A stretch of 64,000 nucleotides of DNA from Janthinobacterium sp. LM6 (GTDB lineage Bacteria; Pseudomonadota; Gammaproteobacteria; Burkholderiales; Burkholderiaceae_D). Of this stretch, positions 30,267-39,560 are shown in pieces. The notes under the pieces were generated by a model that saw nothing but the letters and a program-made list of their open reading frames with translations, had not been told where the DNA came from and ran no database searches. The translations under genes and the position numbers were made by a program. The stretch lies in the NCBI RefSeq assembly GCF_002002885.1, contig NZ_CP019510.1, positions 1,054,001 through 1,118,000 of the forward strand, read 5' to 3'. Within the stretch, counting starts at the first letter, position 1. Each line of letters begins with the position of its first letter.

Positions 30267-32744
30267 ATGAAAAACCATCTGCTTGTCGCATTGTTTGTCA
30301 TGCTGGGCCTGTCCGCCTGCGGCGGTGGTGGCGGTGGGGGGGGCGACACGGTGGTGGCGACCACGTCGGGTACGCCCGTGCTGCTGCCTGCCGTGACGGC
30401 CGTTTCGGCGGCGAATGTCGCCGTCGGTGGCAGTCTGGTGCTTACAGGCACGAATCTGAGCCGCGTGACGGCTTTCCAGGTGGGCGGCGTGACCGTTGCC
30501 ACCAGCGCCGCCAGCGACACCAGCATTACCCTGGCCATGCCGGGCGTGCCCGTATCGGGCGTCTTGAGCCTCGTCAGCGCCAGCGGCACGGCGGCCACCA
30601 GCTATAACGTCAATGTGTACCTGCCCCTGAGCGTGGGCAGCGTCGCACCGGCGACGGGCGGCGTCGGCTCCAGCGTGACGATCACGGGCGGCGGCATGGG
30701 CGCCGTGACGGCGGTGCAGTTTGGCAATGGTGCGGCGGCAACCCCGCAAAGCCAGACGGCCGGCAGCGTGACGGTGTTGGTGCCTGCGGGCGCGGCGACA
30801 GGCGCGCTGACGGTGCGCGGTCCCTACAACGATGTGCTCAGCGGCGACACGTACACGGTGCTGGCCAGCGTGACGGTGACGTCGATCACCTCGGCCGTCA
30901 GCAGCGGGAGCTTGTCCGTGACGGTGCAGGGCAGCAATCTCGACCAGGTCACTTCGGCGTCGGTGGGCAATACGCCGGCCGTCATCGTCAGCGCCAGTGC
31001 CAGCCAGCTGGTATTGTCTGCACCGGACTCGGCAACGGGCAACGTGATGCTCTCGGCCGCGTCGCGCGTCGCCGTGAATGCGGGCACGGTGTCGGCCTTT
31101 ACCCTGGGCAGTATTGATTTCGCGCAAGTACTGAATTTGAATGCCAGCAATACGGCCTTGCGCTTGACGCGCGGCAAGCCGGCCGCCGTGCGCGTGTCCG
31201 TGCTGGCCGCGCAGGCGGGCCAGTCCAGCCCGGCAGTCACCTTGAATGCGACCGCCGCCAATGGCAGCAACCTGGGCAGCATCGCGATGACGGGGCCGGC
31301 GCTCTTGCCGACGACGAAGAACGATGACAGTTTCAACGGCAATTTCAGTGCCGTCCTGCCTGCAGGCTGGATATTGCCCGGCGTGCGCGTGCGCGTGACG
31401 GCAGTCGGCAATGACGGCGTGCAAGTGAGCCAGGAAGCGGCGCCCGTGGTGGCCAGCCTGGCCAAAATCCGTCTGGTGCTCGTGCCCTTGAGCACCGATG
31501 ATGGTGTGGCGCAACTGCCTGACGCCGAGGTGATCCGCGCCGCGCTGCTGCGCGTGTATCCGTATGCGACGGAAAATATCAGCATCACGACGCGCGCCGC
31601 ACTGAGCATGCCGGGCAGCAGCACGGCCGACAGTTGGTGGAGCGATGCCCTGGGCAAGCTGGAAAACCGGCGCGCGCTGGAAGACAGCGGTGCCTATTAT
31701 TATGGTTTCGTGCCGAAGATGTCCGTCACCAATGCAGCCGGCCTGGCCTACATCAACCAGCGCAGCAGCGGCAGCGACTTCACGTCGGCCATCGGCCTCG
31801 ATGCCCAGTCCAAGAGCATCGCGGCGGTCGATCCCTTCGGCAATCAATGGCCTCTATGGCTGACTACGCTCGTGCATGAGCTGGGCCACAACCACTCGCT
31901 GCAGCACGTCGCCTGCGGCGGTCCGGCTGGCGCTGCTGTCGACTACCCGTATGCGAATGGCAATCTGGGCCCGCAACCGCTGTACAACAGCAGCTATGCA
32001 GGCAGCATCGGCCAGCTGAGCAAGGCAGTCTATGGCAACACGCCGATGAAGGACGTGATGAGCTATTGCAGCGGCGCCTGGTTCTCCGACTACAGCTATG
32101 CGCGGGTGCAGCAATTCCTGGAAAAACGCAGCACGCAGATTACGGGCAGCAATGTGCTGGCCGCCAGCATGTCCGTGGCCGAGAACGGCTACCTGACCAT
32201 TTCCGGCCGCATCACGCCAGCCGGGGTGGCCTTGCGCCCGGCCGTTGCCTCGTCGGCGCGCATCGGCGCCGCTGCCAGCGGCAGTGGCCATGCTTACACC
32301 TTGCGCGTGTTGACGGCGTCCGGACAGACTATCGACTTGCCCTTCGATGGCGTCTCCGTGGCCGACCATGGCGGCAACGCCATGAGCCACTTCCGCGTCA
32401 GCTTCGCCAATCCGGGCGACATCAGCGATGTGCAAGTGCTGGCAAATGGCAAGGCTTTAGCCAAGCTGGAACGCCCGGCGCGCCGCAGCAAGGCCGCCGC
32501 TAACGATGCCACGTTTGATGCGACGCAAAGCGGCGGCCAGTTGGCGCTGGTCTGGAATGCCGAGGCGGAACCGTATGCCGCCGTCATGCACGTGGCTGCC
32601 GATGGCCGCAAGACGGTGGTCGCCAGTGACTTGACGGGTGGCAAAGCCAATGTCGACGTGAGCGCCTTGCCGGCCGGTGGCCGCTTCGAGGTCAGCCTGT
32701 CGTCGTCCTTGGGCGCACGGCTGATGAAGGTGCAGCGCCGCTAA
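30267..32744 (+). CDS. TIG-domain lipoprotein with metzincin-type zinc protease site
   Basis: An 825-aa predicted lipoprotein: signal peptide with lipobox Cys18 (LGLSAC) followed by eight glycines. Next come about three Ig-like IPT/TIG repeats (roughly 45-275) and a catalytic region with H537-E-x-x-H541-x5-H547 (HELGHNHSLQH) and a later Met598 (DVMSYC). This pattern fits the zinc site and Met-turn of metzincin proteases. The C-terminal ~200 residues look beta-rich. A secreted, surface-anchored endopeptidase is inferred; the substrate is unknown. The glycine run is coded partly by a G8 tract (30336-30343) that could slip. The ATG at 30267 is preferred over a TTG at 30258. Confidence 0.8.
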   Translation: MKNHLLVALFVMLGLSACGGGGGGGGDTVVATTSGTPVLLPAVTAVSAANVAVGGSLVLTGTNLSRVTAFQVGGVTVATSAASDTSITLAMPGVPVSGVLSLVSASGTAATSYNVNVYLPLSVGSVAPATGGVGSSVTITGGGMGAVTAVQFGNGAAATPQSQTAGSVTVLVPAGAATGALTVRGPYNDVLSGDTYTVLASVTVTSITSAVSSGSLSVTVQGSNLDQVTSASVGNTPAVIVSASASQLVLSAPDSATGNVMLSAASRVAVNAGTVSAFTLGSIDFAQVLNLNASNTALRLTRGKPAAVRVSVLAAQAGQSSPAVTLNATAANGSNLGSIAMTGPALLPTTKNDDSFNGNFSAVLPAGWILPGVRVRVTAVGNDGVQVSQEAAPVVASLAKIRLVLVPLSTDDGVAQLPDAEVIRAALLRVYPYATENISITTRAALSMPGSSTADSWWSDALGKLENRRALEDSGAYYYGFVPKMSVTNAAGLAYINQRSSGSDFTSAIGLDAQSKSIAAVDPFGNQWPLWLTTLVHELGHNHSLQHVACGGPAGAAVDYPYANGNLGPQPLYNSSYAGSIGQLSKAVYGNTPMKDVMSYCSGAWFSDYSYARVQQFLEKRSTQITGSNVLAASMSVAENGYLTISGRITPAGVALRPAVASSARIGAAASGSGHAYTLRVLTASGQTIDLPFDGVSVADHGGNAMSHFRVSFANPGDISDVQVLANGKALAKLERPARRSKAAANDATFDATQSGGQLALVWNAEAEPYAAVMHVAADGRKTVVASDLTGGKANVDVSALPAGGRFEVSLSSSLGARLMKVQRR

Positions 32745-32766
32745 GCCAGCGGGCTGGATGCAACAA

Positions 32767-32794
32767 GGGCTTGCCGCGGCAAGCCCTTTTTTTT
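32767..32794 (+). terminator. Rho-independent terminator after the lipoprotein protease
   Basis: A perfect 20-nt palindrome GGGCTTGCCG/CGGCAAGCCC (32767-32786) followed by eight T residues, 22 nt after the stop codon. Confidence 0.9.
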
Positions 32795-32833
32795 ATGGCC
32801 GTCAACATGACGGCACGGTGCGATCAAGCGAAA

Positions 32834-33790
32834 CTATGCGAAACGCTTGCCTTCCAGCGGAAAACCCTTGATGAATTCGGCCGCGGGCAGGCGCTTGCCG
32901 CCCGGTTTTTGCAGTTCCGTCAGGCGCAGGGAACCGTTGCCGCAGGCCACGACGATGCCGTGCTGGGGGTCGGCCGCCAGCACCTGTCCCGGCGCTTCCT
33001 TGCTGTCCGCTTCGAGCACGTCGGCGGCCCAGATCTTGATGGTGGTGCCATCGACCTGGCCGCAGGCGCCGGGAAACGGATTGAAGGCGCGGATTTTGAG
33101 GCCCAGTTCCAGCGCCGGCAGGCTGAAATCGAGCGCCGCTTCTTCCTTGGCGATTTTTGCGGCATAGGTGACGCCCGCTTCCGGCTGTGGCACGGCTTCC
33201 AGCGCTTGCAGTTGCATCTTGCGCAGGGTCTCGACGATCATCTTGCCGCCCAGGGTGGCCAGCTTGTCGTGCAGGCTGGCGGTGGAGTCGCCCGCTTCGA
33301 TGGGCGTGCGCTCGATGGCCAGCATCGGGCCCGTATCGAGGCCTTCTTCCATCTGCATGATGGTCACGCCCGTTTCATCGTCGCCGGCTTCGATGGCGCG
33401 GTGGATGGGCGCGGCGCCGCGCCAGCGCGGCAGCAATGAACCGTGGATATTGATGCAGGGTTTGATGTCGAGCGTGCTGCGCGGCAAGATCAAGCCGTAA
33501 GCCGCCACCACCATCACGTCGTAGTCGGTGGCCAGCAGGCGTTCGTGGGCTGCCTTTGCTTCGGCGGCGCGCTGCGGGTCCTTGCTGTCCATGCGCAGCG
33601 ACAAGGGCTGCAGCACCTCGATGCCGTGCTGCAGTGCATATTGCTTGACGGCCGAGGCGTGCAATTGCATGCCGCGTCCGGCAGGGCGGTCGGGCTGGGT
33701 CAGCACCAGCGGAATCTCGAATCCCGCTTCGTGCAAGTCTTTCAGGGCCGTGGCGGCAAATTCAGGCGTGCCTGCGAAGATCACTTTCAT
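32834..33790 (-). CDS. fmt: Methionyl-tRNA formyltransferase
   Basis: Fmt formylates Met-tRNAfMet with 10-formyltetrahydrofolate before initiation. The 318-aa protein starts [12 protein letters not shown] and has the catalytic set Asn114 and His116 ([13 protein letters not shown]) and Asp152 (GLDTGPML), with the OB-like C-terminal domain after about residue 205. It lies downstream of def on the same strand, the usual def-fmt pair. Here the two are separated by 238 nt containing repeat copy B, so they may not be strictly coupled. Confidence 0.97.
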   Translation of the reverse strand: MKVIFAGTPEFAATALKDLHEAGFEIPLVLTQPDRPAGRGMQLHASAVKQYALQHGIEVLQPLSLRMDSKDPQRAAEAKAAHERLLATDYDVMVVAAYGLILPRSTLDIKPCINIHGSLLPRWRGAAPIHRAIEAGDDETGVTIMQMEEGLDTGPMLAIERTPIEAGDSTASLHDKLATLGGKMIVETLRKMQLQALEAVPQPEAGVTYAAKIAKEEAALDFSLPALELGLKIRAFNPFPGACGQVDGTTIKIWAADVLEADSKEAPGQVLAADPQHGIVVACGNGSLRLTELQKPGGKRLPAAEFIKGFPLEGKRFA

Positions 33791-33896
33791 ATGGTTCCTT
33801 GACGTGAGGTGCGCAGGCCCGCGCCGGAGGCGCCAGGCTGGCGTGGTATTACGGTCAGTCTATCAGCAGTGCTGCAAAAACTCCTTTAACACCTTA

Positions 33897-34023
33897 CAAA
33901 ACCGTAGCGAGCGGAAGCGAATTGTGGCTGAGAAGCGGAACTGTGCTGGGCACGGGGCCGCCGAGGCAGTGAGCATCGCAAGCCGCAAGCCGCAAGTCGC
34001 GACGCGCAGTAGGTTTGGTCAGG
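33897..34023 (+). repeat. Dispersed intergenic repeat, copy B
   Basis: About 127 bp, matching copy A (25131-25250, opposite strand) block for block: CAAAACCGTAGCGAGCGGAAG, GTGGCTGAGAAGCGGA, GTGAGCATCGCA, CGACGCGCAGTAG and GGTCAGG. It lies between def and fmt. Its GGTCAGG end is 5 nt from the def stop, the same placement relative to the gene's 3' end as copy A. Confidence 0.85.
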
Positions 34024-34028
34024 TGTTA

Positions 34029-34571
34029 TCAGAAACGGCGGTTCTGCGCGCGCAGGCTCGCTTCGCGTTCGAGACCACGGATTTCCTTGATCATCTTGGT
34101 CTTGATGCGGTTGCGCTTGAGCGGCGACAAATATTCGACGAATACCTTGCCCAGCAAGTGATCCATCTCATGCTGGATGCAGACGGCCAGCAAGCCGTCG
34201 GCTTCCAGTTCGAACTGCTTGCCGTGGCGGTCCAGGGCGCGCACCTTGATGCGGGCCGGGCGTTCGACGCCATCGTAGACGCCAGGCACGGACAGGCAAC
34301 CCTCGTCGTAGACCTGCTTTTCTTCGCTGGCCCAGGTGATTTCCGGGTTGATGAACACTTGCAGCTGGTTTTTTTCTTCGGTGATGTCGATCACCATCAT
34401 CTGGATATGCTCGTCCACTTGCGACGCGGCCAGGCCGACGCCTGGGGCGTCGTACATGGTTTCAGCCATGTCGTCGATCAGGGTTTGCAGGCGCGCGTCA
34501 AATTCGGTGACGGGCTTGGCGACCGTGTGCAGGCGAGGATCGGGGTAACGCAGGATATTTAATATGGACAT
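34029..34571 (-). CDS. def: Peptide deformylase
   Basis: Removes the N-formyl group from new proteins using a metal ion. The 180-aa protein shows the three family motifs: GVGLAAS (45-50 region), EGCLS with metal ligand Cys92, and QHEMDH with His134, Glu135 and His138. It pairs with fmt downstream. The divergent gene dprA lies on the other side, also a common arrangement. Confidence 0.97.
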   Translation of the reverse strand: MSILNILRYPDPRLHTVAKPVTEFDARLQTLIDDMAETMYDAPGVGLAASQVDEHIQMMVIDITEEKNQLQVFINPEITWASEEKQVYDEGCLSVPGVYDGVERPARIKVRALDRHGKQFELEADGLLAVCIQHEMDHLLGKVFVEYLSPLKRNRIKTKMIKEIRGLEREASLRAQNRRF

Positions 34572-34877
34572 ACGGATTCGACTGGTTAAGGTGGGCGCCG
34601 GTGCGCCGGATTATTCATGCCTGGGCCATGCGGACGATGGCAGGGCTATTTTATTTTTGAGTACGCTATGGTCGGGCGCGTATGGCGCAACGGCGCGGCA
34701 GTTGCGTTCGCCAGTGCGCTAATCGTTTGCTGCAAAGGGAAATTTTATCACAGACGCCCATGCTCCTGTGGAGCAGGGGCTGTTTTGCACGGCCATTGCA
34801 CGCATCCTTGCGCGCGTCGGTATCGCGCGCCTGCCATGGCGCTAGCATGGGAGGGCACAGTACACAGCGAGGTGGTC
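34572..34877. other. Divergent def / dprA intergenic region
   Basis: This 306-nt gap holds the start regions of def (minus) and dprA (plus). A TGTGATAAAAT is read on the minus strand around 34746-34756, a possible extended -10 for def without a clear -35. No gene or repeat is seen, although the dprA frame is open upstream to 34617. Confidence 0.4.
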
Positions 34878-35981
34878 ATGCATGCACTTGCAACGACGGC
34901 AGACACGGCCACGGAACTGGCGGGCTGGCTGCGCCTGCAGCATCTGCCCGGCGTGGGGCCGGTGGCGGCGCGCGCCTTGCTGGCCCGCTTCGGCTTGCCG
35001 CCGGAGATCTTCGCCACGCCTTTCGAGGCCTTGCGCGAAGCGGTGCCGGCCAGCGTGGCGCGCGCCATCGTGCAGCCGCCCAAGCCCGTGGCCAACAGCC
35101 AGCTGGAACTGACCCTGCAGTGGCTGCAGCGGCCCGGCAACGCCGTGCTGACCCTGGCCGATGCCGCCTATCCGCCCCTGCTGCTGGAAATCGCCGATCC
35201 GCCGCTGTTGTTATATGTACGGGGGCGGGCGGAACTGCTGTCGCGTCCCGGCGTGGCCATCATCGGCAGCCGCAATGCCAGCGCGCAAGGCATGCAGAAT
35301 GCGGCCGCTTTCGCGCAAGCGCTGAGCATGGCGGGCCTGACCATCATTTCCGGGCTGGCGCTGGGCATCGATACGCACGCGCACGAGGGCGGCCTGCGCG
35401 GCGCGGGCGGCACGGTGGCCGTGATCGGCACGGGCGCCGATCTCGTGTATCCGCGACGTAACCTTGATCTGGCGCAAAGAATTGCCGAACAGGGATGCAT
35501 CGTCAGCGAGTACGCGCTGGGCTTGCCCGCCATGCCGGCTAACTTTCCGCGCCGCAACCGCCTGATCAGCGGCCTGGCGCGCGGCGTGCTGGTGATCGAG
35601 GCGGCCGCGCAATCGGGTTCATTGATCACGGCGCGCCTGGCCGGCGAGCAGGGGCGCGATGTGTATGCCTTGCCCGGTTCCATCCATGCGACCCTGGCCA
35701 AGGGCTGCCATGCGCTCATCAAGCAGGGCGCCAAGCTGGTCGAATCGGCCGATGACGTGCTGCAGGAGCTGCAATGGCTGGGCGGCGTGCCCCAGGTGCC
35801 CCCAGCGGTGGAAGACGAGCCGCCGCTGCTGGCCGCGCTGGGCCACGATCCCCTCGACGCCGACACGCTGGCCGCGCGCAGCGGCCTGGCCATGGGCGCG
35901 CTGATGGGGGAATTGCTGGCGCTGGAGCTGGCGGGCCGGGTGGAACGCTTGCCGGGAGGACTGTTTCAACGCTGCAAATGA
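34878..35981 (+). CDS. dprA: DNA-processing protein DprA
   Basis: DprA loads RecA on incoming single-stranded DNA during natural transformation. The 367-aa protein has an N-terminal SAM/HhH region (LPGVGPVAARALL) and a Rossmann core with IGSRNAS, SGLALGIDTHAHEGGL and EAAAQSGSLITARLA. A winged-helix tail covers about 300-367. The ATG at 34878 has GAGGTGG upstream; the frame is open further but without similarity. Related bacteria are not always known to be competent, so the role may be general DNA uptake or repair. Confidence 0.95.
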   Translation: MHALATTADTATELAGWLRLQHLPGVGPVAARALLARFGLPPEIFATPFEALREAVPASVARAIVQPPKPVANSQLELTLQWLQRPGNAVLTLADAAYPPLLLEIADPPLLLYVRGRAELLSRPGVAIIGSRNASAQGMQNAAAFAQALSMAGLTIISGLALGIDTHAHEGGLRGAGGTVAVIGTGADLVYPRRNLDLAQRIAEQGCIVSEYALGLPAMPANFPRRNRLISGLARGVLVIEAAAQSGSLITARLAGEQGRDVYALPGSIHATLAKGCHALIKQGAKLVESADDVLQELQWLGGVPQVPPAVEDEPPLLAALGHDPLDADTLAARSGLAMGALMGELLALELAGRVERLPGGLFQRCK

Positions 35982-36075
35982 CAGCTTGTCACTTGTGTGG
36001 CGGCCTTGCCGCACGGGGGCGCTTTGTCGGCGCGCACCCTTGTGTCGCAGCGAACTTAGCTGATAGAGTAGAGCC

Positions 36076-36540
36076 ATGTTCGATATCCTGGTGTACCTCT
36101 ACGAGACTTACTATCGCCCCGATGCCTGCCCCGAGCCGGCAGTCCTGGCGCGCAAACTGTCGGCCGTCGGTTTCGACGACGTGGAGATTTCCGAAGCGCT
36201 CGTGTGGCTGACGGACTTGAACGCCATGGCCGGCGTCGAACAAACCCTGACGGCCAGCTCCACGGGCACGCGCTTCTATGTGCAGCAGGAAAGCGACGTG
36301 CTGGGCACGGCCGCTATCGGCTTCATCCAGTTCCTGGAAAGCGCCAAGGTGCTGTCGCCGCTGCAGCGCGAAATCGTCATCGAACGGGCGCTGGCGCTCG
36401 ACGAGGCCCCCGTTTCGTTGGGCAAGCTGAAAGTCATCGTGCTGATGCTGCTGTGGAGCCAGGGCAAGGAACCGGACGCCCTGATGTTCGACGACCTGTT
36501 TGTCGACGACGAAGACCTCCCGCCGCGCTTATTGCACTAA
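36076..36540 (+). CDS. smg: Smg family protein (DUF494)
   Basis: A 154-aa protein of the Smg/DUF494 family, starting [16 protein letters not shown]. It usually sits between dprA and topA/topB-type genes in beta- and gammaproteobacteria, as here. It is acidic, probably helical and soluble. No biochemical function is established. It starts 94 nt after dprA. Confidence 0.93.
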   Translation: MFDILVYLYETYYRPDACPEPAVLARKLSAVGFDDVEISEALVWLTDLNAMAGVEQTLTASSTGTRFYVQQESDVLGTAAIGFIQFLESAKVLSPLQREIVIERALALDEAPVSLGKLKVIVLMLLWSQGKEPDALMFDDLFVDDEDLPPRLLH

Positions 36541-36823
36541 TATATAGCCGTATTCTTCGCTGCCTGCCCGACCCTGGCGCCGCTGCCGCGCCATCCCCTT
36601 TACCATGTGCTGCACCAGCGCGCCCGCCAGCCTGTTGTGTTTGCGCTTGCGCATTCTTGCTTGCAGATAACTTGCCGAATTCTTCAATAGGCGCTTATCA
36701 TTGGCCGCTTGACAAGACCACAAGTCACAAGGCCTTGCGCAGACAAAAGCGTCGGCGCCTGGCAATGCACTGTATGATGCGCATGCTGAAACTATCCTAG
36801 AGCATTTTTCGAGACTAAAAAAT

Positions 36824-39490
36824 ATGACAAAAACCCTCATCATCGCCGAGAAGCCTTCTGTCGCGAACGATATCGCGAAGACGCTTGGCGGCTTTACCAA
36901 GCACGATGAGTACTTTGAATCGGATGAATACGTCCTGTCGTCGGCGGTCGGCCACTTGCTGGAGATCGCCGTGCCGGAAGAATTCGACGTGAAGCGCGGC
37001 AAATGGAGTTTCGCGCACTTGCCGATGATTCCACCGTATTTCGCGCTGAACCCGATCGCCAAGACGGAAGCGCGCCTCAAAGTATTAAACAAGCTGATCA
37101 AACGCAAAGACGTCACCACCCTCATCAACGCATGCGATGCGGGGCGCGAAGGCGAGCTGATTTTCCGCCTGATCGCGCAAAACGCGAAAGCCAAGCAACC
37201 GGTCAAGCGCCTGTGGCTGCAGTCGATGACGCCGGGCGCCATCCGTGACGGTTTCTCGCACCTGCGCAGCGACGAAGAAATGCTGCCGCTGGCCGATGCG
37301 GCCCGCTGCCGTTCGGAAGCCGATTGGTTGATCGGTATCAATGGCACACGCGCCATGACGGCGTTTAATTCGAAAGAAGGCGGTTTTTATCTGACCACCG
37401 TGGGCCGCGTGCAAACGCCGACCTTGTCCATCGTGGTCGAACGCGAAGACAAAATTAAAAAATTCGTGCCGCGCGACTTCTGGGAAGTGCGCGCCGAATT
37501 CGTTTGCGCGGCCGGCATCTATGAAGGCCGCTGGCTCGACACGAAGTTCAAGAAGGACGAGAACGATCCCGAGAAGCGCGCCGAGCGCCTGTGGAGCAAG
37601 ACGGCTGCCGACTCGATCGCCACCGCCTGCCGCGGCCGCCAAGGCAATGTCACGGAAGAATCGAAACCGACCACCTCGATGGCGCCGGGCCTGTTCGACC
37701 TGACCAGCCTGCAGCGCGAAGCGAACTCGCGTTTCGGCTTCTCGGCCAAGAATACGCTGGGCCTGGCCCAGGCGCTGTATGAAAAGCACAAGGTACTGAC
37801 GTATCCGCGTACCGATTCGCGTCACTTGCCGGAAGACTACATGCCGACCGTGCTGCAGGCGCTGGAAACGGTCAAGGACAACAGCAACTACCACCAGTTC
37901 GCCAAGCAGATCATCGACAAGGGCTGGGTCAAGCCGAACAAGCGCATTTTCGACAACACCAAGATCTCGGATCACTTCGCGATCATCCCGACGACGATCG
38001 CGCCGAAAAACCTGTCCGAGCCGGAACAGAAGCTGTATGACCTCGTCACGCGCCGCTTCATGGCCGTGTTCTTCCCGCCTGCGGAATTCCAGGTCACCAC
38101 GCGCTACACGGAAGTGTCCGGCCATCAGTTCAAGACTGAAGGCAAGGTCATGACCAATCCGGGCTGGCTGGCCATCTACGGCAAGGAAGCGTCGACGGAC
38201 GCCGACAAGGAAAGCAATGGCAACGGCAACCTGGTGCCCGTCGCCAAGGGCGAGAAAGTACAGACGGAAAGCGTCAACGCCAACGGCCTGGTGACGAAGC
38301 CGCCTGCGCGCTTCACGGAAGCGACCTTGCTGTCGGCCATGGAAGGCGCCGGCAAGCTGATCGACGACGACGAGTTGCGCGATGCGATGGCCGGCAAGGG
38401 TCTTGGCACCCCGGCGACGCGCGCGGCCACCATCGAGGGTTTGCTGACGGAACGCTACCTGATCCGCGAAGGCCGCGAACTGATTCCGACGGCCAAGGCA
38501 TCGCAGCTGATGACTTTGCTCAAAGGCCTGGGCGTCAATGAATTGACGGCGCCGGAGCTGACGGGCGAGTGGGAATACAAGCTGTCTCAGATGGAAAAAG
38601 GCAAGATTTCGCGCGAAGAATTCATGCGCGAAATCGCGCAGATGACGCAAATCATCGTCAAGCGCGCCAAGGAATACGATAACGACACGATTCCAGGCGA
38701 CTACGCGACCCTGGAAACGCCTTGCCCGAATTGCAGCGGCGTGGTGAAGGAAAACTACCGTCGTTTCGCCTGCACCAAGTGCGAATTCTCGATGAGCAAG
38801 ACGCCAGGTTCGCGCCAGTTCGAAATTGCCGAAGTGGAACAATTGCTGAAGGACCGCACCATCGGCCCGCTGCAAGGTTTCCGCTCGAAGATGGGCCGTC
38901 CGTTCGCCGCCATCCTGCGCATCGTGCGCGATGAAGAGATCAAGAATTTCAAGCTGGAATTTGATTTCGGCCAGAACGACGAGAGCGAAGATGGCGAAGG
39001 CGTCGATTTCACGGGCCAGACGCCCGTGGGACCGTGCCCGAAGTGCAACGCCGGCGTGTACGAAATGGGCCTGGCCTATGTGTGCGAACACAGCGTGGCC
39101 AAGCCGAAGACGTGCGACTTCCGCAGCGGCCGCATCATCTTGCAGCAGGAAATCTTGCCGGAACAAATGGCAAAACTGCTCAACGATGGCAAGACGGACT
39201 TGCTGCCGGGCTTTGTTTCGCAGCGTACCCGCCGCCCGTTCAAGGCATTCCTCGTGCGCGGCAAGGATGGCAAGGTGAGCTTCGAGTTTGAAGAGCGCAA
39301 GGCCAAGCCGGGCGCCAAGACGAAGGCGGCAGCGGCCGAGGCCGAAGGCGAGGAAGGCGCGGCGCCAGCGAAGAAAACGGCCGTCAAGAAAGCGGCAGCC
39401 GTCAAAAAAGCGCCAGCCAAGAAAGCTGCGGCCGTGAAAAAGCCGGCCGCCAAGAAGGCGCCGGCGAAGAAGGCGGCAGCGGCGGAGTAA
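36824..39490 (+). CDS. topB: DNA topoisomerase III with Lys/Ala-rich tail
   Basis: A type IA topoisomerase that decatenates DNA through a transient 5'-phosphotyrosine. The 888-aa protein starts with the Toprim domain (IIAEKPSVANDIAK) and carries the DAGREGE acidic motif. The catalytic tyrosine is Tyr327 in TYPRTDSR, one residue from the E. coli Topo III position. Two cysteine clusters near 630-655 and 730-765 look like zinc ribbons. The last ~45 residues repeat KKAPAKKAAA-type units, resembling histone H1-like tails, and should add non-specific DNA binding. It is followed by a terminator. Confidence 0.95.
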   Translation: MTKTLIIAEKPSVANDIAKTLGGFTKHDEYFESDEYVLSSAVGHLLEIAVPEEFDVKRGKWSFAHLPMIPPYFALNPIAKTEARLKVLNKLIKRKDVTTLINACDAGREGELIFRLIAQNAKAKQPVKRLWLQSMTPGAIRDGFSHLRSDEEMLPLADAARCRSEADWLIGINGTRAMTAFNSKEGGFYLTTVGRVQTPTLSIVVEREDKIKKFVPRDFWEVRAEFVCAAGIYEGRWLDTKFKKDENDPEKRAERLWSKTAADSIATACRGRQGNVTEESKPTTSMAPGLFDLTSLQREANSRFGFSAKNTLGLAQALYEKHKVLTYPRTDSRHLPEDYMPTVLQALETVKDNSNYHQFAKQIIDKGWVKPNKRIFDNTKISDHFAIIPTTIAPKNLSEPEQKLYDLVTRRFMAVFFPPAEFQVTTRYTEVSGHQFKTEGKVMTNPGWLAIYGKEASTDADKESNGNGNLVPVAKGEKVQTESVNANGLVTKPPARFTEATLLSAMEGAGKLIDDDELRDAMAGKGLGTPATRAATIEGLLTERYLIREGRELIPTAKASQLMTLLKGLGVNELTAPELTGEWEYKLSQMEKGKISREEFMREIAQMTQIIVKRAKEYDNDTIPGDYATLETPCPNCSGVVKENYRRFACTKCEFSMSKTPGSRQFEIAEVEQLLKDRTIGPLQGFRSKMGRPFAAILRIVRDEEIKNFKLEFDFGQNDESEDGEGVDFTGQTPVGPCPKCNAGVYEMGLAYVCEHSVAKPKTCDFRSGRIILQQEILPEQMAKLLNDGKTDLLPGFVSQRTRRPFKAFLVRGKDGKVSFEFEERKAKPGAKTKAAAAEAEGEEGAAPAKKTAVKKAAAVKKAPAKKAAAVKKPAAKKAPAKKAAAAE

Positions 39491-39515
39491 TCCGGCGCCC
39501 GCCGGTCAGGCAAAC

Positions 39516-39544
39516 AAAAGCCAGGGATTTCCCTGGCTTTTTTT
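39516..39544. terminator. Bidirectional terminator between topB and the 39561 gene
   Basis: Stem AAAAGCCAGGG (39516-39526) / CCCTGGCTTTT (39531-39541) with a 4-nt loop and T-runs on both strands. It lies between the converging topB and phosphatase operon ends. Confidence 0.9.
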
Positions 39545-39560
39545 ACGTCCCGAGGCTGGC

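Noticed and set aside
30249-31847. A 532-codon minus-strand frame opposite the lipoprotein protease
   Set aside because: Arg/Ala/His-rich shadow; the sense strand has a lipobox, TIG repeats and a zinc site.
39400-39490. CRISPR-like or tandem DNA repeat at the topB end
   Set aside because: The repetition is in Lys/Ala codons of the protein tail, with no spacer-repeat structure.
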